64,000 nucleotides of DNA, taken from NCBI GenBank assembly GCA_900112325.1, contig FOLJ01000001.1:186001-250000 (forward strand). Reading direction: 5' to 3'. The stretch is from Micromonospora sediminimaris (GTDB lineage: Bacteria; Actinomycetota; Actinomycetes; Mycobacteriales; Micromonosporaceae). The notes beneath the pieces were generated by a model. That model was not told the origin of the DNA, did no database searches, and worked only from the letters and a program-made list of their open reading frames with translations. Made by a program: the position numbers and the translations under genes. This document shows, piece after piece, positions 24,884 through 32,071 of this stretch (position 1 is its first letter; every line of letters starts with the position of its first letter).

Positions 24884-26113
24884 TCATACTCCTACTCCCA
24901 TGTGCTCAGCCAACTCTGCGATCGGAGAAGGCGGCGCACCACGTGTGCGACGAAGGACGTCCGACATCACCTCGTGGGCGATCGGGCGGCAGCGGATCTC
25001 GGAGGGTGCCAGGCGGTCACCGCGCAGCAGCATCTCCCCGGCGTTGGCCACGTCGCCGATCAGCGCGAAGCCCCGGGCCAGGTCGAGCAGGTGATGCGCC
25101 CGGCGTTCGGGCAGCATCGCGTCGAACGGCGCGGGCTGGATCTTCTGGCGGTGCACCTCGACGGCCCGCCCGCCGTCGCCCAGCTCGACGGCGGCCGCCG
25201 CCCGGTGCAGCTCCACATTTGTCGGCCCGAACGAGGTCCAGTAGTGGTTGTGGTCGCCGCCGAGCTCGACCGCCGCCGCGTGGGCTCCGTCGAGCAGATC
25301 CTCCACGGTGGCGCTGTCACCGATGCGGGAGGCGGCCATCGCACCCTGGAGCAGCAGCATCCCGTAGACGGAGAGGCGCTCGGGACGACTGTCGTTGCCG
25401 CCGCCCGGGGCGAGTTGGTTGGCGATCCGCACGTTCAGCTCAAGCGCCGGCCGGGGCCGGCCCATCGCCACCAGCGCGTTGCAGACCCGGGTGGTGGCGA
25501 CCCCGGCGAGCAGTTGGTCGTCGGCGCGTTGCGCGACGGCGATGGAACGGTCGGCGGCGAGCCAGGCGAGATCGCACTCGCCGAGTTTGCGCAGCACCGA
25601 GGAGGCGAGCTGGTAGACCTGCCCGAGCAGGTGGGCGGCACGCTGGGCCTGGTCACCGCCGTACGCGGCGTCGGCCGCCTGGGCGTCGCGGAGCAGCTTC
25701 GGCAGGGCCCGGGTGAGCATCCCGTAGCGGCCGTACTGGTAGGTCAGCCAGGCGTGGGTGACCGCCTTGCTCATGTCGGCCAGCGGCGGTGGGCTCGGTG
25801 CCGCGTCGAAGTACGCGCTGATCGAGTCGTACCGCTCCAGCGCGGCCCGGATCTCCTCGACCTCGAACTGGTCGATGCAGTTGAGCGCGTCGGTGCGGCG
25901 TTCCGGATCCTTGCCGAGCAGCAACTGCACGTCCATCTGGAGGATGTCGGCGATCTCGTAGAGCACGGAGAACTTGTCCAGCCGCCGCACGCCCCGCTCG
26001 ATCTTGTCGACCCAGCTCTTCGACTTGCCCAACCGGTCGGCGAAAACCTGCTGCGACATTTTTCGCCGGCCGCGCCAGTAGGCCACCCGCCGCCCGATGG
26101 GTAGCTCGTCCAT
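24884..26113 (-). CDS. XRE-family regulator with helical-repeat sensor domain
   Basis: 409 residues. The N-terminal helix-turn-helix covers about residues 6-65: VAYWRGRRKMSQQVFADRLG, KSKSWVDKIERGVRRLDKF. The remainder is a string of TPR-like helices (YQLASSVLRKLGECDLAWLA, VCNALVAMGRPRPALELN, LDLARGFALIGDVANAGEML), common in Streptomyces-type regulators. It may control itself, the downstream flavoprotein and the divergent Prim-Pol-like gene. ATG 26113 follows GGGGAG. The 250-bp divergent gap is AT-rich around 26240-26290, a likely promoter region. Confidence 0.85.
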   Translation of the reverse strand: MDELPIGRRVAYWRGRRKMSQQVFADRLGKSKSWVDKIERGVRRLDKFSVLYEIADILQMDVQLLLGKDPERRTDALNCIDQFEVEEIRAALERYDSISAYFDAAPSPPPLADMSKAVTHAWLTYQYGRYGMLTRALPKLLRDAQAADAAYGGDQAQRAAHLLGQVYQLASSVLRKLGECDLAWLAADRSIAVAQRADDQLLAGVATTRVCNALVAMGRPRPALELNVRIANQLAPGGGNDSRPERLSVYGMLLLQGAMAASRIGDSATVEDLLDGAHAAAVELGGDHNHYWTSFGPTNVELHRAAAAVELGDGGRAVEVHRQKIQPAPFDAMLPERRAHHLLDLARGFALIGDVANAGEMLLRGDRLAPSEIRCRPIAHEVMSDVLRRTRGAPPSPIAELAEHMGVGV

Positions 26114-26364
26114 CTCCCCAGTCCTCCCCTTTGCTGGAGCCCTGGCCGGGGGCCGGGGGCCGTTCCGTAGGCGCGGCGATCCGTCCGGATCCCTGGTTTC
26201 CGCTGGTCGCACAGGAGGTGCGTCAGCCTTCTGGCCGAGCCTCGTAACTTTCGTGCAAGTTGCATCGGCCACTTTGTCAAACAAAACGATGACGGGCTAC
26301 GGCAGTGACGGGTCTCGACGTACGAGCTGACGCCGGCCAGGCGCGGCGAGGGGAGATGGCACCA

Positions 26365-27036
26365 ATGTGGGGGAATGTCGCACCGCACGTGGCGCGTCTG
26401 TCGCCGTTGGAACGGGTACGGCTGCGCCGGATCGCCGTGCGCTACGCCCTGCACGGCTGGGCGATCACCCCGGGCGCCTGCCTGGCGCGGAGCCGCTTCG
26501 TCTGCGGTCGGGCCGGCTGCCCGACCGTCGGCTGCCATCCCGCCCTGGAGGACTGGGAGCACGCGGCAAGCACCGATCCGGCGCGAGTGGCCACCTGGTG
26601 GCGGTCCCGGCCACACGGCGTACTGCTGCCCACCGGCCGCTCCTTCGACGTGCTGGAGGTTCCCGCCCACCTGGGCCGGCTGGTCCTGGATGCGGTACGC
26701 GTCCACCCGGTCGGTCCGGGGGTACGCGGCCCGGTGCTGGTCACCCCGACGGGGCGCTGGATGTTCCTGGTCCGGCCGGGCGACCCACTGCGACCGGAAC
26801 TGGAGCAGTGTTTCGACGTGGTGCTGCACGGTCGCGGCTCCTGGGTTCCGGCGCCACCGACCCGGCTGCCCGAGGGCCAGGTCCGCTGGGCAGTCGCACC
26901 GGAGCAGGCCCGCTGGCAGCTACCGGATGCCTACCTGGTGCAGAACACGCTGGTGGAGGCGCTGCGTGCGACCGGCGTGACGCTGACCCCGGCACTGGTA
27001 CCCGGCCATCTGCCGCTGCCTCGCCGCAGCCGCTGA
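26365..27036 (+). CDS. Small bifunctional primase/polymerase (Prim-Pol) domain protein
   Basis: 223 residues, only the Prim-Pol-like domain. A Cys/His cluster (FVCGRAGCPTVGCHPALEDW) near residues 46-65 and RPHGVLLPTGRSFDVLEVPA match the family frame. At the catalytic strand, active enzymes have an acidic DxD or DxE pair; this protein has LEVP, so metal-dependent polymerisation looks doubtful. No helicase domain is attached and no phage or plasmid gene is nearby. GGGGAG lies 9 nt before ATG 26365; ATG 26356 directly abuts it. Divergent from the XRE regulator, an arrangement that suggests shared control. Confidence 0.7.
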   Translation: MWGNVAPHVARLSPLERVRLRRIAVRYALHGWAITPGACLARSRFVCGRAGCPTVGCHPALEDWEHAASTDPARVATWWRSRPHGVLLPTGRSFDVLEVPAHLGRLVLDAVRVHPVGPGVRGPVLVTPTGRWMFLVRPGDPLRPELEQCFDVVLHGRGSWVPAPPTRLPEGQVRWAVAPEQARWQLPDAYLVQNTLVEALRATGVTLTPALVPGHLPLPRRSR

Positions 27037-27529
27037 CCGGGCGCGCGGTGCGACGCGTCGCCGGCCTCTGCCAGACCGGCTCCGGCGCGACCTTCGCCGC
27101 GCTCCCCGGCACCGGCAGCGAGACCCGAACCGACCGGCGCTCGTTGGATCCTTCGACGGCGCGCCTGCGCCGGGAGCGGGGATGCGATGTCCACCGGCGA
27201 CACCAGACACCATCCGGGCGGAGCAGAGCCGCCCCGGCGACACCGACCCGGCCGCCGATGGGCGGCCACCCGTCCCCCGGGCGCCCGGCCCGGCCGTCCC
27301 CGGCCGACCGGGTCCCGCCCAGCTATCACCCACCGCCCAGCCCGCTGGCCCTGACCCGAACAGTTACACCCCCGGTTACGCCGGCCCACACCGTCCGGCC
27401 AGGTCGCCCCGAAGCCGGATCCGTGGCAGCGGAGATGGTCTCCGGGCGGCGTGTCGGCAGCCGTGACTGCCACGGATCACCGGGCTGCCACGGGGTACCG
27501 GGTGCTGCGGGGCGGGGAGGTCGGTCGGG
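27037..27529. other. Gene-free convergent spacer
   Basis: 493 bp between the Prim-Pol-like and apbE-type stops. It contains a short GGCCGCC/GGCGGCC stem near 27252 (possible terminator) and the 61-bp element at 27418. Open frames here have no start signal or recognisable product. Confidence 0.6.
27418..27478 (+). repeat. 61-bp inverted-end element, copy 3
   Basis: GATCCGTGGCAG at 27418-27429, its exact complement at 27467-27478, and GGCGTGTCG inside at the same offset as copy 2. It lies in a convergent gap. Confidence 0.85.
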
Positions 27530-28303
27530 CTAGGCCGACAGGGGCAGGTTGGTGGAGTGCAGGCAGCGCGCGTCGTCGGTGACCACCACGTGCTGGTGCG
27601 CGGGCAGCCGATCCAGCCATCCGATCCCGGCCACGCCCATGGCCACCGCCGCGGTGGCGTACGCGTCGGCCAGTCCGAGGTCGTGCCCGACCACGGTCAC
27701 CGAGCGCAGCCCCCTGGCCGGCGCGCCCCGCCGGGGATCCTGCACGTGCGGGCCACGTTCGTAGACACCCGAGGTGGCGACCGCCAGGTCTGTCCCGGTG
27801 AGCGCCAGACAGACCGCCGACGGGTTCCACGGGTGCCGCACGCCGATCCGCCACGGCAGCCCGGTCGAGGAGCGGCCCCGCACCCGGACGTCACCACCGG
27901 CGTTCAGGCAGTGGTTGTCGACACCCGCCGCGCGCAACCGGTCCGAGGCCACCTGGACCGCCCAGCCCTTGACGTACCCGGACGGGTCCAGCCGCCCGGT
28001 GGCGTACGCGTCGAAGAAGCCGTCGGTGGCGCCCCACAGGTCGGCGCAGCGTTCCAGCACCCGGCGCAGGTCGGCCGACGCCTCGGAGAGCAGCAGCTCG
28101 CCCCGGTCGAAGCGGCACACCTCGCTGTCCGGCCGGTACGTGCTGAACCTCGCGTCCACCTCGCGCAGCCAGGCGAACACCCCGTCGGCCAGCGCGGTCA
28201 GCTCGACCGTGGGCCGGTCGTCGGCGATGTCGAGGCTGACCGGGGTACCCATCACGTGTTCGACCCGACGCAGCCCGGGTCGGGTCAAGGTGTCCACCCT
28301 CAC
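27530..28303 (-). CDS. FAD:protein FMN transferase (ApbE family)
   Basis: 257 residues. ApbE hallmarks: RRVEHVMGTPVSLDIADDRP, ARFSTYRPDSEVCRFDRGE, GFFDAY, DPSGYVKGWAVQVASDRLRA, NAGGDVRVRG, ATSGVYERGPHVQDPRRGAP and LADAYATAAVAMG with the Mg2+-binding Asp region. The enzyme takes FMN from FAD and joins it to a Thr or Ser of a target protein outside the membrane. The target is almost certainly the FMN-binding protein next door, with which the gene overlaps in GTGA. No signal peptide is evident, which is a puzzle if transfer happens outside. Confidence 0.9.
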   Translation of the reverse strand: MRVDTLTRPGLRRVEHVMGTPVSLDIADDRPTVELTALADGVFAWLREVDARFSTYRPDSEVCRFDRGELLLSEASADLRRVLERCADLWGATDGFFDAYATGRLDPSGYVKGWAVQVASDRLRAAGVDNHCLNAGGDVRVRGRSSTGLPWRIGVRHPWNPSAVCLALTGTDLAVATSGVYERGPHVQDPRRGAPARGLRSVTVVGHDLGLADAYATAAVAMGVAGIGWLDRLPAHQHVVVTDDARCLHSTNLPLSA

Positions 28304-28857
28304 CGCCGCTGGTCGATCGCGGCCTGCAAGGACCGCCGGTAGGCGTCGCTGGTCGCGGTCGCGCCCGAGATGGTGTCCAGGTCGGCGCTCTGCCGTTCCA
28401 CCACCATCCCCACCGCGCCGCTGTACCGGCTGTCGACCTGGTCGCTGCGCTGGTCGGACTGGGCCGTCCCGCGCGGCAGCCGCTGCGCCGCCGCGTTGAC
28501 GATCCGGTCGCCGACCACTGTGATGCGGACCTGCACGTCGCCGAACTCGTTGCTCACCACCGGCCCGACGAGCGTGCTGGCGGTGGGTGGCGCGGCGGCG
28601 GTGCCGGTCCGGGACGCGGCGGGGGTACCCGGTGCGCCGCTCGAACCGGACCGGCTCGCGCCGGAGGCGCTGCGGGTCGATTCCGGCGCGGTGCTGGCCC
28701 GCGGCGTCGTCTCGTCCGAGCCGGCTGCTGGTGCCGGCCCCTCGGCGGCGGTGGGTGCCTCCTGGGCGGGTTGACCGGTGCCCGGTGCGGCCTTGAACAC
28801 CACAAGCGCGGTGGTGCTGGCGGCCAGGCCGGTGATCGCGAGGAGCGCGCGACGCAT
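28300..28857 (-). CDS. FMN-binding domain protein, exported electron carrier
   Basis: 185 residues. An N-terminal hydrophobic signal-anchor (RRALLAITGLAASTTALVVF), then about 70 residues of Pro/Ala/Ser/Thr/Gly tether, then the FMN-bind domain (FGDVQVRITVVGDRIVNAAA). Near the C-terminus DTISGATATSDAYRRSL contains the SGAT flavinylation motif whose Thr takes FMN covalently. It is placed between the ApbE enzyme that loads it and the ferric-reductase-like protein that can reduce it, so it probably carries electrons on the outer face of the membrane. ATG 28857 is 13 bp behind the upstream stop. Confidence 0.88.
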   Translation of the reverse strand: MRRALLAITGLAASTTALVVFKAAPGTGQPAQEAPTAAEGPAPAAGSDETTPRASTAPESTRSASGASRSGSSGAPGTPAASRTGTAAAPPTASTLVGPVVSNEFGDVQVRITVVGDRIVNAAAQRLPRGTAQSDQRSDQVDSRYSGAVGMVVERQSADLDTISGATATSDAYRRSLQAAIDQRR

Positions 28858-28870
28858 GCGGTGGGCCCTC

Positions 28871-30274
28871 TCAGAGTTCGAAGGTGGCGAGGTGGATCTG
28901 CCGGCGGCGGACGCCGGCCTGGCGGAGCACCTGGCGATACTGCTCGACCAGCCCGGGTGGGCCACACAGGTAGACGTCGCGACGAGCCACGTCCGGCACC
29001 AGCTGGCGCAGCCCGTCCGGGGTCATCACCTGCCGTGGGACCGGGTCGTTGCGGGAGCCGACGACGTACCAGACCCGCAGACCGCGGTTGCGGACCAGCC
29101 AGTCCAACTCCTCCTGCAACAACACGTCGGCCGGGGTACGGGCCCGGTAGATCAGCGCGGCACCGGGCGGCAGTTCCTCCAGCATCGCCCGCAGCGGGGT
29201 GATGCCGCTGCCGGCGGCGATCAGCAGCGCGCGCTCGCGGGTGCGGTGGGCCGCCGTGCAGGTGCCTGACGGGCCGACCGCCCAGACCCGTACGCCTGGG
29301 TCGAGGTTGCGCAGGTCCTGGGTGTGCCGACCGACCACCTTGACGGTCAGTCGCAGCCAGCGGTCGTTCGCGGCGGCGGAGACCGAGAACGGGTGCGACT
29401 GCCACCAGCAGCCCCGGGTCAGGAAACGCCAGCGGAAGAACTGCCCACCCAGCAGCTCCAGCCGGTCGAGGCCCGACCCGGTCAGGTAGAGCGAGACGGC
29501 GTCGGGGCTTTCGGTGACCACGTCACTGACCCGTAGCCGGTGCCGCAGGTTGAACCGCAGCGGGTTGATCACCCGACCCCACAGCCACGCGGCGACCACC
29601 AGCACGTACAGGGCGATCCATCCGGTACGCGCCGGGCCGGGCCGGAACAACTGGCTGCCGTTGCTGAACTGGTGGGCGAAGCCGAGCAGCAGCACGGCGT
29701 ACGCGGCCAGGTGGGTGGCGTGCCACAGCTCGTACGGCAGCACCCGGCGTACCGCCCGCACGCTCACCAACCCGACCAGCACCAGCAGGCCGGCAGCAGC
29801 GAACGCGGAGACCATGTCCTGGTACTCGCGCAGCATCACGCCGGCCTGGCCGAGCAGCGAGCGACCTTCCAGCCCGGCGTAGCCGACCAGGATCAGCGCC
29901 GTGTGGGCGAGCACCGCGACCAGCAGCGTGGCGGCGACGTCGCGGTGCCAGCGGGCGATCCGCTCGCCGCCGGCCCACCGTTCGAGCACCGGCAGGCGGC
30001 TCATCATCAGCACCTGGACCAGCAGCAGGTAGCCGGCGACCAGCCCGGTGATCTGCCCGGCGGCGGTGGTCATCGCGGTGGCACCGGTCAACGAGCCGGC
30101 CGGGGTGTCCCGCCACCACGGCAGCACGCTGGCCACCAGACCACCCAGGAACAGCACGACAAGCAGCCGCCGACCATTGGCGCCGCGCCGTGGCACGGCC
30201 GCCGGTGGGGCGGACGCGCCCGACCCCGGCCGGGCCGGCCGCGGACTGACGTACGGGCGGGGGTAGGTCGTCAC
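28871..30274 (-). CDS. Ferric-reductase-like membrane flavocytochrome
   Basis: About 467 residues. Six hydrophobic segments contain the haem-type His pairs: ARWHRDVAATLLVAVLAHTA and ELWHATHLAAYAVLLLGFAH. An FNR-type cytoplasmic half follows: FRWRFLTRGCWWQSHPFSVS (FAD contact), LLIAAGSGITPLRAMLEELP (NAD(P)H site), VYLCGPPGLVEQYRQVL. It would move electrons from NAD(P)H through FAD and haem across the membrane to the FMN-binding protein. GTG 30274 is chosen; its start overlaps the stop of a 12-codon frame (MADQLDECGGRA), a possible leader peptide. A GTG at 30313 is an alternative. Confidence 0.85.
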   Translation of the reverse strand: MTTYPRPYVSPRPARPGSGASAPPAAVPRRGANGRRLLVVLFLGGLVASVLPWWRDTPAGSLTGATAMTTAAGQITGLVAGYLLLVQVLMMSRLPVLERWAGGERIARWHRDVAATLLVAVLAHTALILVGYAGLEGRSLLGQAGVMLREYQDMVSAFAAAGLLVLVGLVSVRAVRRVLPYELWHATHLAAYAVLLLGFAHQFSNGSQLFRPGPARTGWIALYVLVVAAWLWGRVINPLRFNLRHRLRVSDVVTESPDAVSLYLTGSGLDRLELLGGQFFRWRFLTRGCWWQSHPFSVSAAANDRWLRLTVKVVGRHTQDLRNLDPGVRVWAVGPSGTCTAAHRTRERALLIAAGSGITPLRAMLEELPPGAALIYRARTPADVLLQEELDWLVRNRGLRVWYVVGSRNDPVPRQVMTPDGLRQLVPDVARRDVYLCGPPGLVEQYRQVLRQAGVRRRQIHLATFEL

Positions 30275-30756
30275 GCCCGGCCGCCGCACTCGTCGAGCTG
30301 ATCGGCCATGCACCGTTTCCGATTCCTGCCGGGCGTCGACCCTGGACGTGACCGGTCTGCCGTGGTGCGACGCCTGCTGCTGAGGGTTTGCCCCGGGAAG
30401 GTAGTCACCGGGCCGACACACGACAAGGCCGGTCGACCGCCCCAGGCCGGGGCACTTAAGGCGGCGCTCATCGCGAGCCGGCGTCGGGCGGTTACCGGCC
30501 AATCGGGTACGCACGTCACAAGCAGGGCCTTCGCTCGCCTGCCGTTGCCCGGCCGGCGACAATCCCCCAACCGGTACCCTCGCCGCGCCGCCCCGCCGCG
30601 CAGGAGAAATTTAAGGCTCGGATAAGGGGTCGCTCAGCTGTCGCCCGGCCGCGCTCCCGAGCCGTGGGCGCCAAAGTAGCAACAGGAAGAGCGCGTGAGC
30701 CCTCTCCGCAGCGGGTATTCCGTCGCACCGTTGCTGAACGCGTGAGGGGAAGGCAC
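30275..30756. other. Divergent regulatory gap
   Basis: 482 bp between two divergent genes. Near 30607-30625 it is AT-rich (AAATTTAAGG) and should hold promoter elements. A short reading frame of 12 codons ends at the ferric-reductase start. No riboswitch that I know could be matched. Confidence 0.5.
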
Positions 30757-31014
30757 ATGCTCAGCAAAGAGGATCAACGCAGATTTGAGCAGATCACCCG
30801 CCACCTACGGGAGAGTGATCCGGCGTTCTTCGCCCGGCTCGACCACCGTGCCCGGGGCCGTCACGGCCGCTGGCTGCTGCTGTTGACCGTCGTGCTCTGG
30901 GCGGCGCTGCCGGCGACCACCGTACTCGCCGGCCGGCTGGCCGGGGCCATCTTCGCGGTGGTGCTGTTGACCAACGCGGCGCTGATGTGGCGGTTCCGTC
31001 AACGTTGGCTGTGA
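30757..31014 (+). CDS. DUF3040 membrane protein
   Basis: 85 residues. The DUF3040 start is clear: MLSKEDQRRFEQITRHLRES, DPAFFARL, then two hydrophobic segments (WLLLLTVVLWAALPATTVLA; LAGAIFAVVLLTNAALMW). Such small proteins are frequent in actinobacteria and their function is unknown. GAGGGGA precedes ATG 30757. Confidence 0.85.
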   Translation: MLSKEDQRRFEQITRHLRESDPAFFARLDHRARGRHGRWLLLLTVVLWAALPATTVLAGRLAGAIFAVVLLTNAALMWRFRQRWL

Positions 31015-31033
31015 CCGGGCCGGTCGGGGTGGC

Positions 31034-32071
31034 TTACTCCTCGCCGAGCTGGCGGTAGGCGTGGCGCAGACGTTCGACGAGTCCTGGCCCGCCGATGGCC
31101 GGCGCGGGCGCGCCCAGCTGCCGCAGCAACAGGTCCGGTCGGGCGGTCAGGCTCGGCGGGCGGTCCGGCAGCGGCACGGGCGGCAACCAGAACCGGTCGA
31201 CCGCCTCGGCCAGCGGCGTGACGGGCAGGTCGGCCAGGGCCCGGACGGCCCCGGCCGCGGGCATGGTCACCTCGTGGTCGCCGGGCCAGCCGGGGTCGGC
31301 CGCCCCGGTGCCCGACGGGGCCGAGGAAGCACTGTGGCCGGTCGGGTTCGTCACGTCCCGGCGCGCCGGTTCGTCGGCGCGGCCCGCCGCTTCGCCGCCA
31401 CCGGGCGGCCGGCGCGCCGGTTCGCGGTCGCCGGGCCGCCGGCTCGTCAAGGCGTCGGTGGCCGATGCACCTGCGCGCAGCTGCCGTAGCCGGGCGAGCA
31501 GGTCCGCCCGGCTACGCCCGCGCCAGTGCAGCAGGGTGAACGGGTCCGCGTCGAACGCCTCGGCGAGCAGATAGAAGGTCGCCGCGAGGTGTTTGCAGGG
31601 CACTGCGACGTCCGGGCACGAACACCGCTGGTCCAGTTCGCCGATCGCCGCCGGAAACAGCGGCGCCTCGGCGGCGGCGAACAGCTCCTCCAGCTCGGCC
31701 GGCAGGTCGCCGGCGAGCAGCCGGGCGCTGAAGAACGCCTGGGCGGCGAGTTCCGCCTCGATCCGGGCCCACAGCCGGGCCGGAAAGGGCGGAAGTGCGA
31801 CGCTTACCTGGTACGGCCGGGCCCGGGAGCCCTGCACCACCGCGGTAACCACGCCTGGCGCGACGTCGAGGCGGAGCACCTGCCCGGCGCGGGCGTACGA
31901 CCGGCCCCGGGTCAGCCGGGTGCCGAGCGCGAACGACTCCAGCACCTCCAGAAATCGGCGGGACCACCAGGAGACGCCGATCGCGCCCCGGGTGCTGCGG
32001 GCCCGCAGACCGCCGTCGACCCGGCGCGGCGGGCCGTAGTCGGCGAACCTGCCGCCGTCGTCGGCCCTCAC
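31034..32071 (-). CDS. SWIM zinc-finger protein
   Basis: 345 residues. The SWIM motif CSCPDVAVPCKHLAATFYLL lies near residue 149, pattern CxCx(n)CxH. The N-terminal part (WWSRRFLEVLESFALGTRLT, RGRSYARAGQVLRLDVAPG) is the typical SWIM-protein start. A roughly 80-residue linker rich in Arg, Gly and Pro precedes the C-terminal helices. GTG 32071 overlaps the helicase stop in GTGA. SWIM proteins paired with SNF2 helicases are common in actinobacteria and the zinc finger is thought to bring DNA or protein contacts to the ATPase. Confidence 0.88.
   Translation of the reverse strand: MRADDGGRFADYGPPRRVDGGLRARSTRGAIGVSWWSRRFLEVLESFALGTRLTRGRSYARAGQVLRLDVAPGVVTAVVQGSRARPYQVSVALPPFPARLWARIEAELAAQAFFSARLLAGDLPAELEELFAAAEAPLFPAAIGELDQRCSCPDVAVPCKHLAATFYLLAEAFDADPFTLLHWRGRSRADLLARLRQLRAGASATDALTSRRPGDREPARRPPGGGEAAGRADEPARRDVTNPTGHSASSAPSGTGAADPGWPGDHEVTMPAAGAVRALADLPVTPLAEAVDRFWLPPVPLPDRPPSLTARPDLLLRQLGAPAPAIGGPGLVERLRHAYRQLGEE

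Noticed and set aside
27037..27417. Small proline-rich gene after the Prim-Pol-like gene
   Set aside because: Several frames are open but none has a ribosome site, a domain or codon use different from random high-GC sequence.
30275..30756. FMN riboswitch before the flavin-transfer operon
   Set aside because: A flavin operon makes it tempting, but the conserved FMN aptamer blocks (AGGG, CGGGGTG, GGCGGTAAT type) were not found on either strand.
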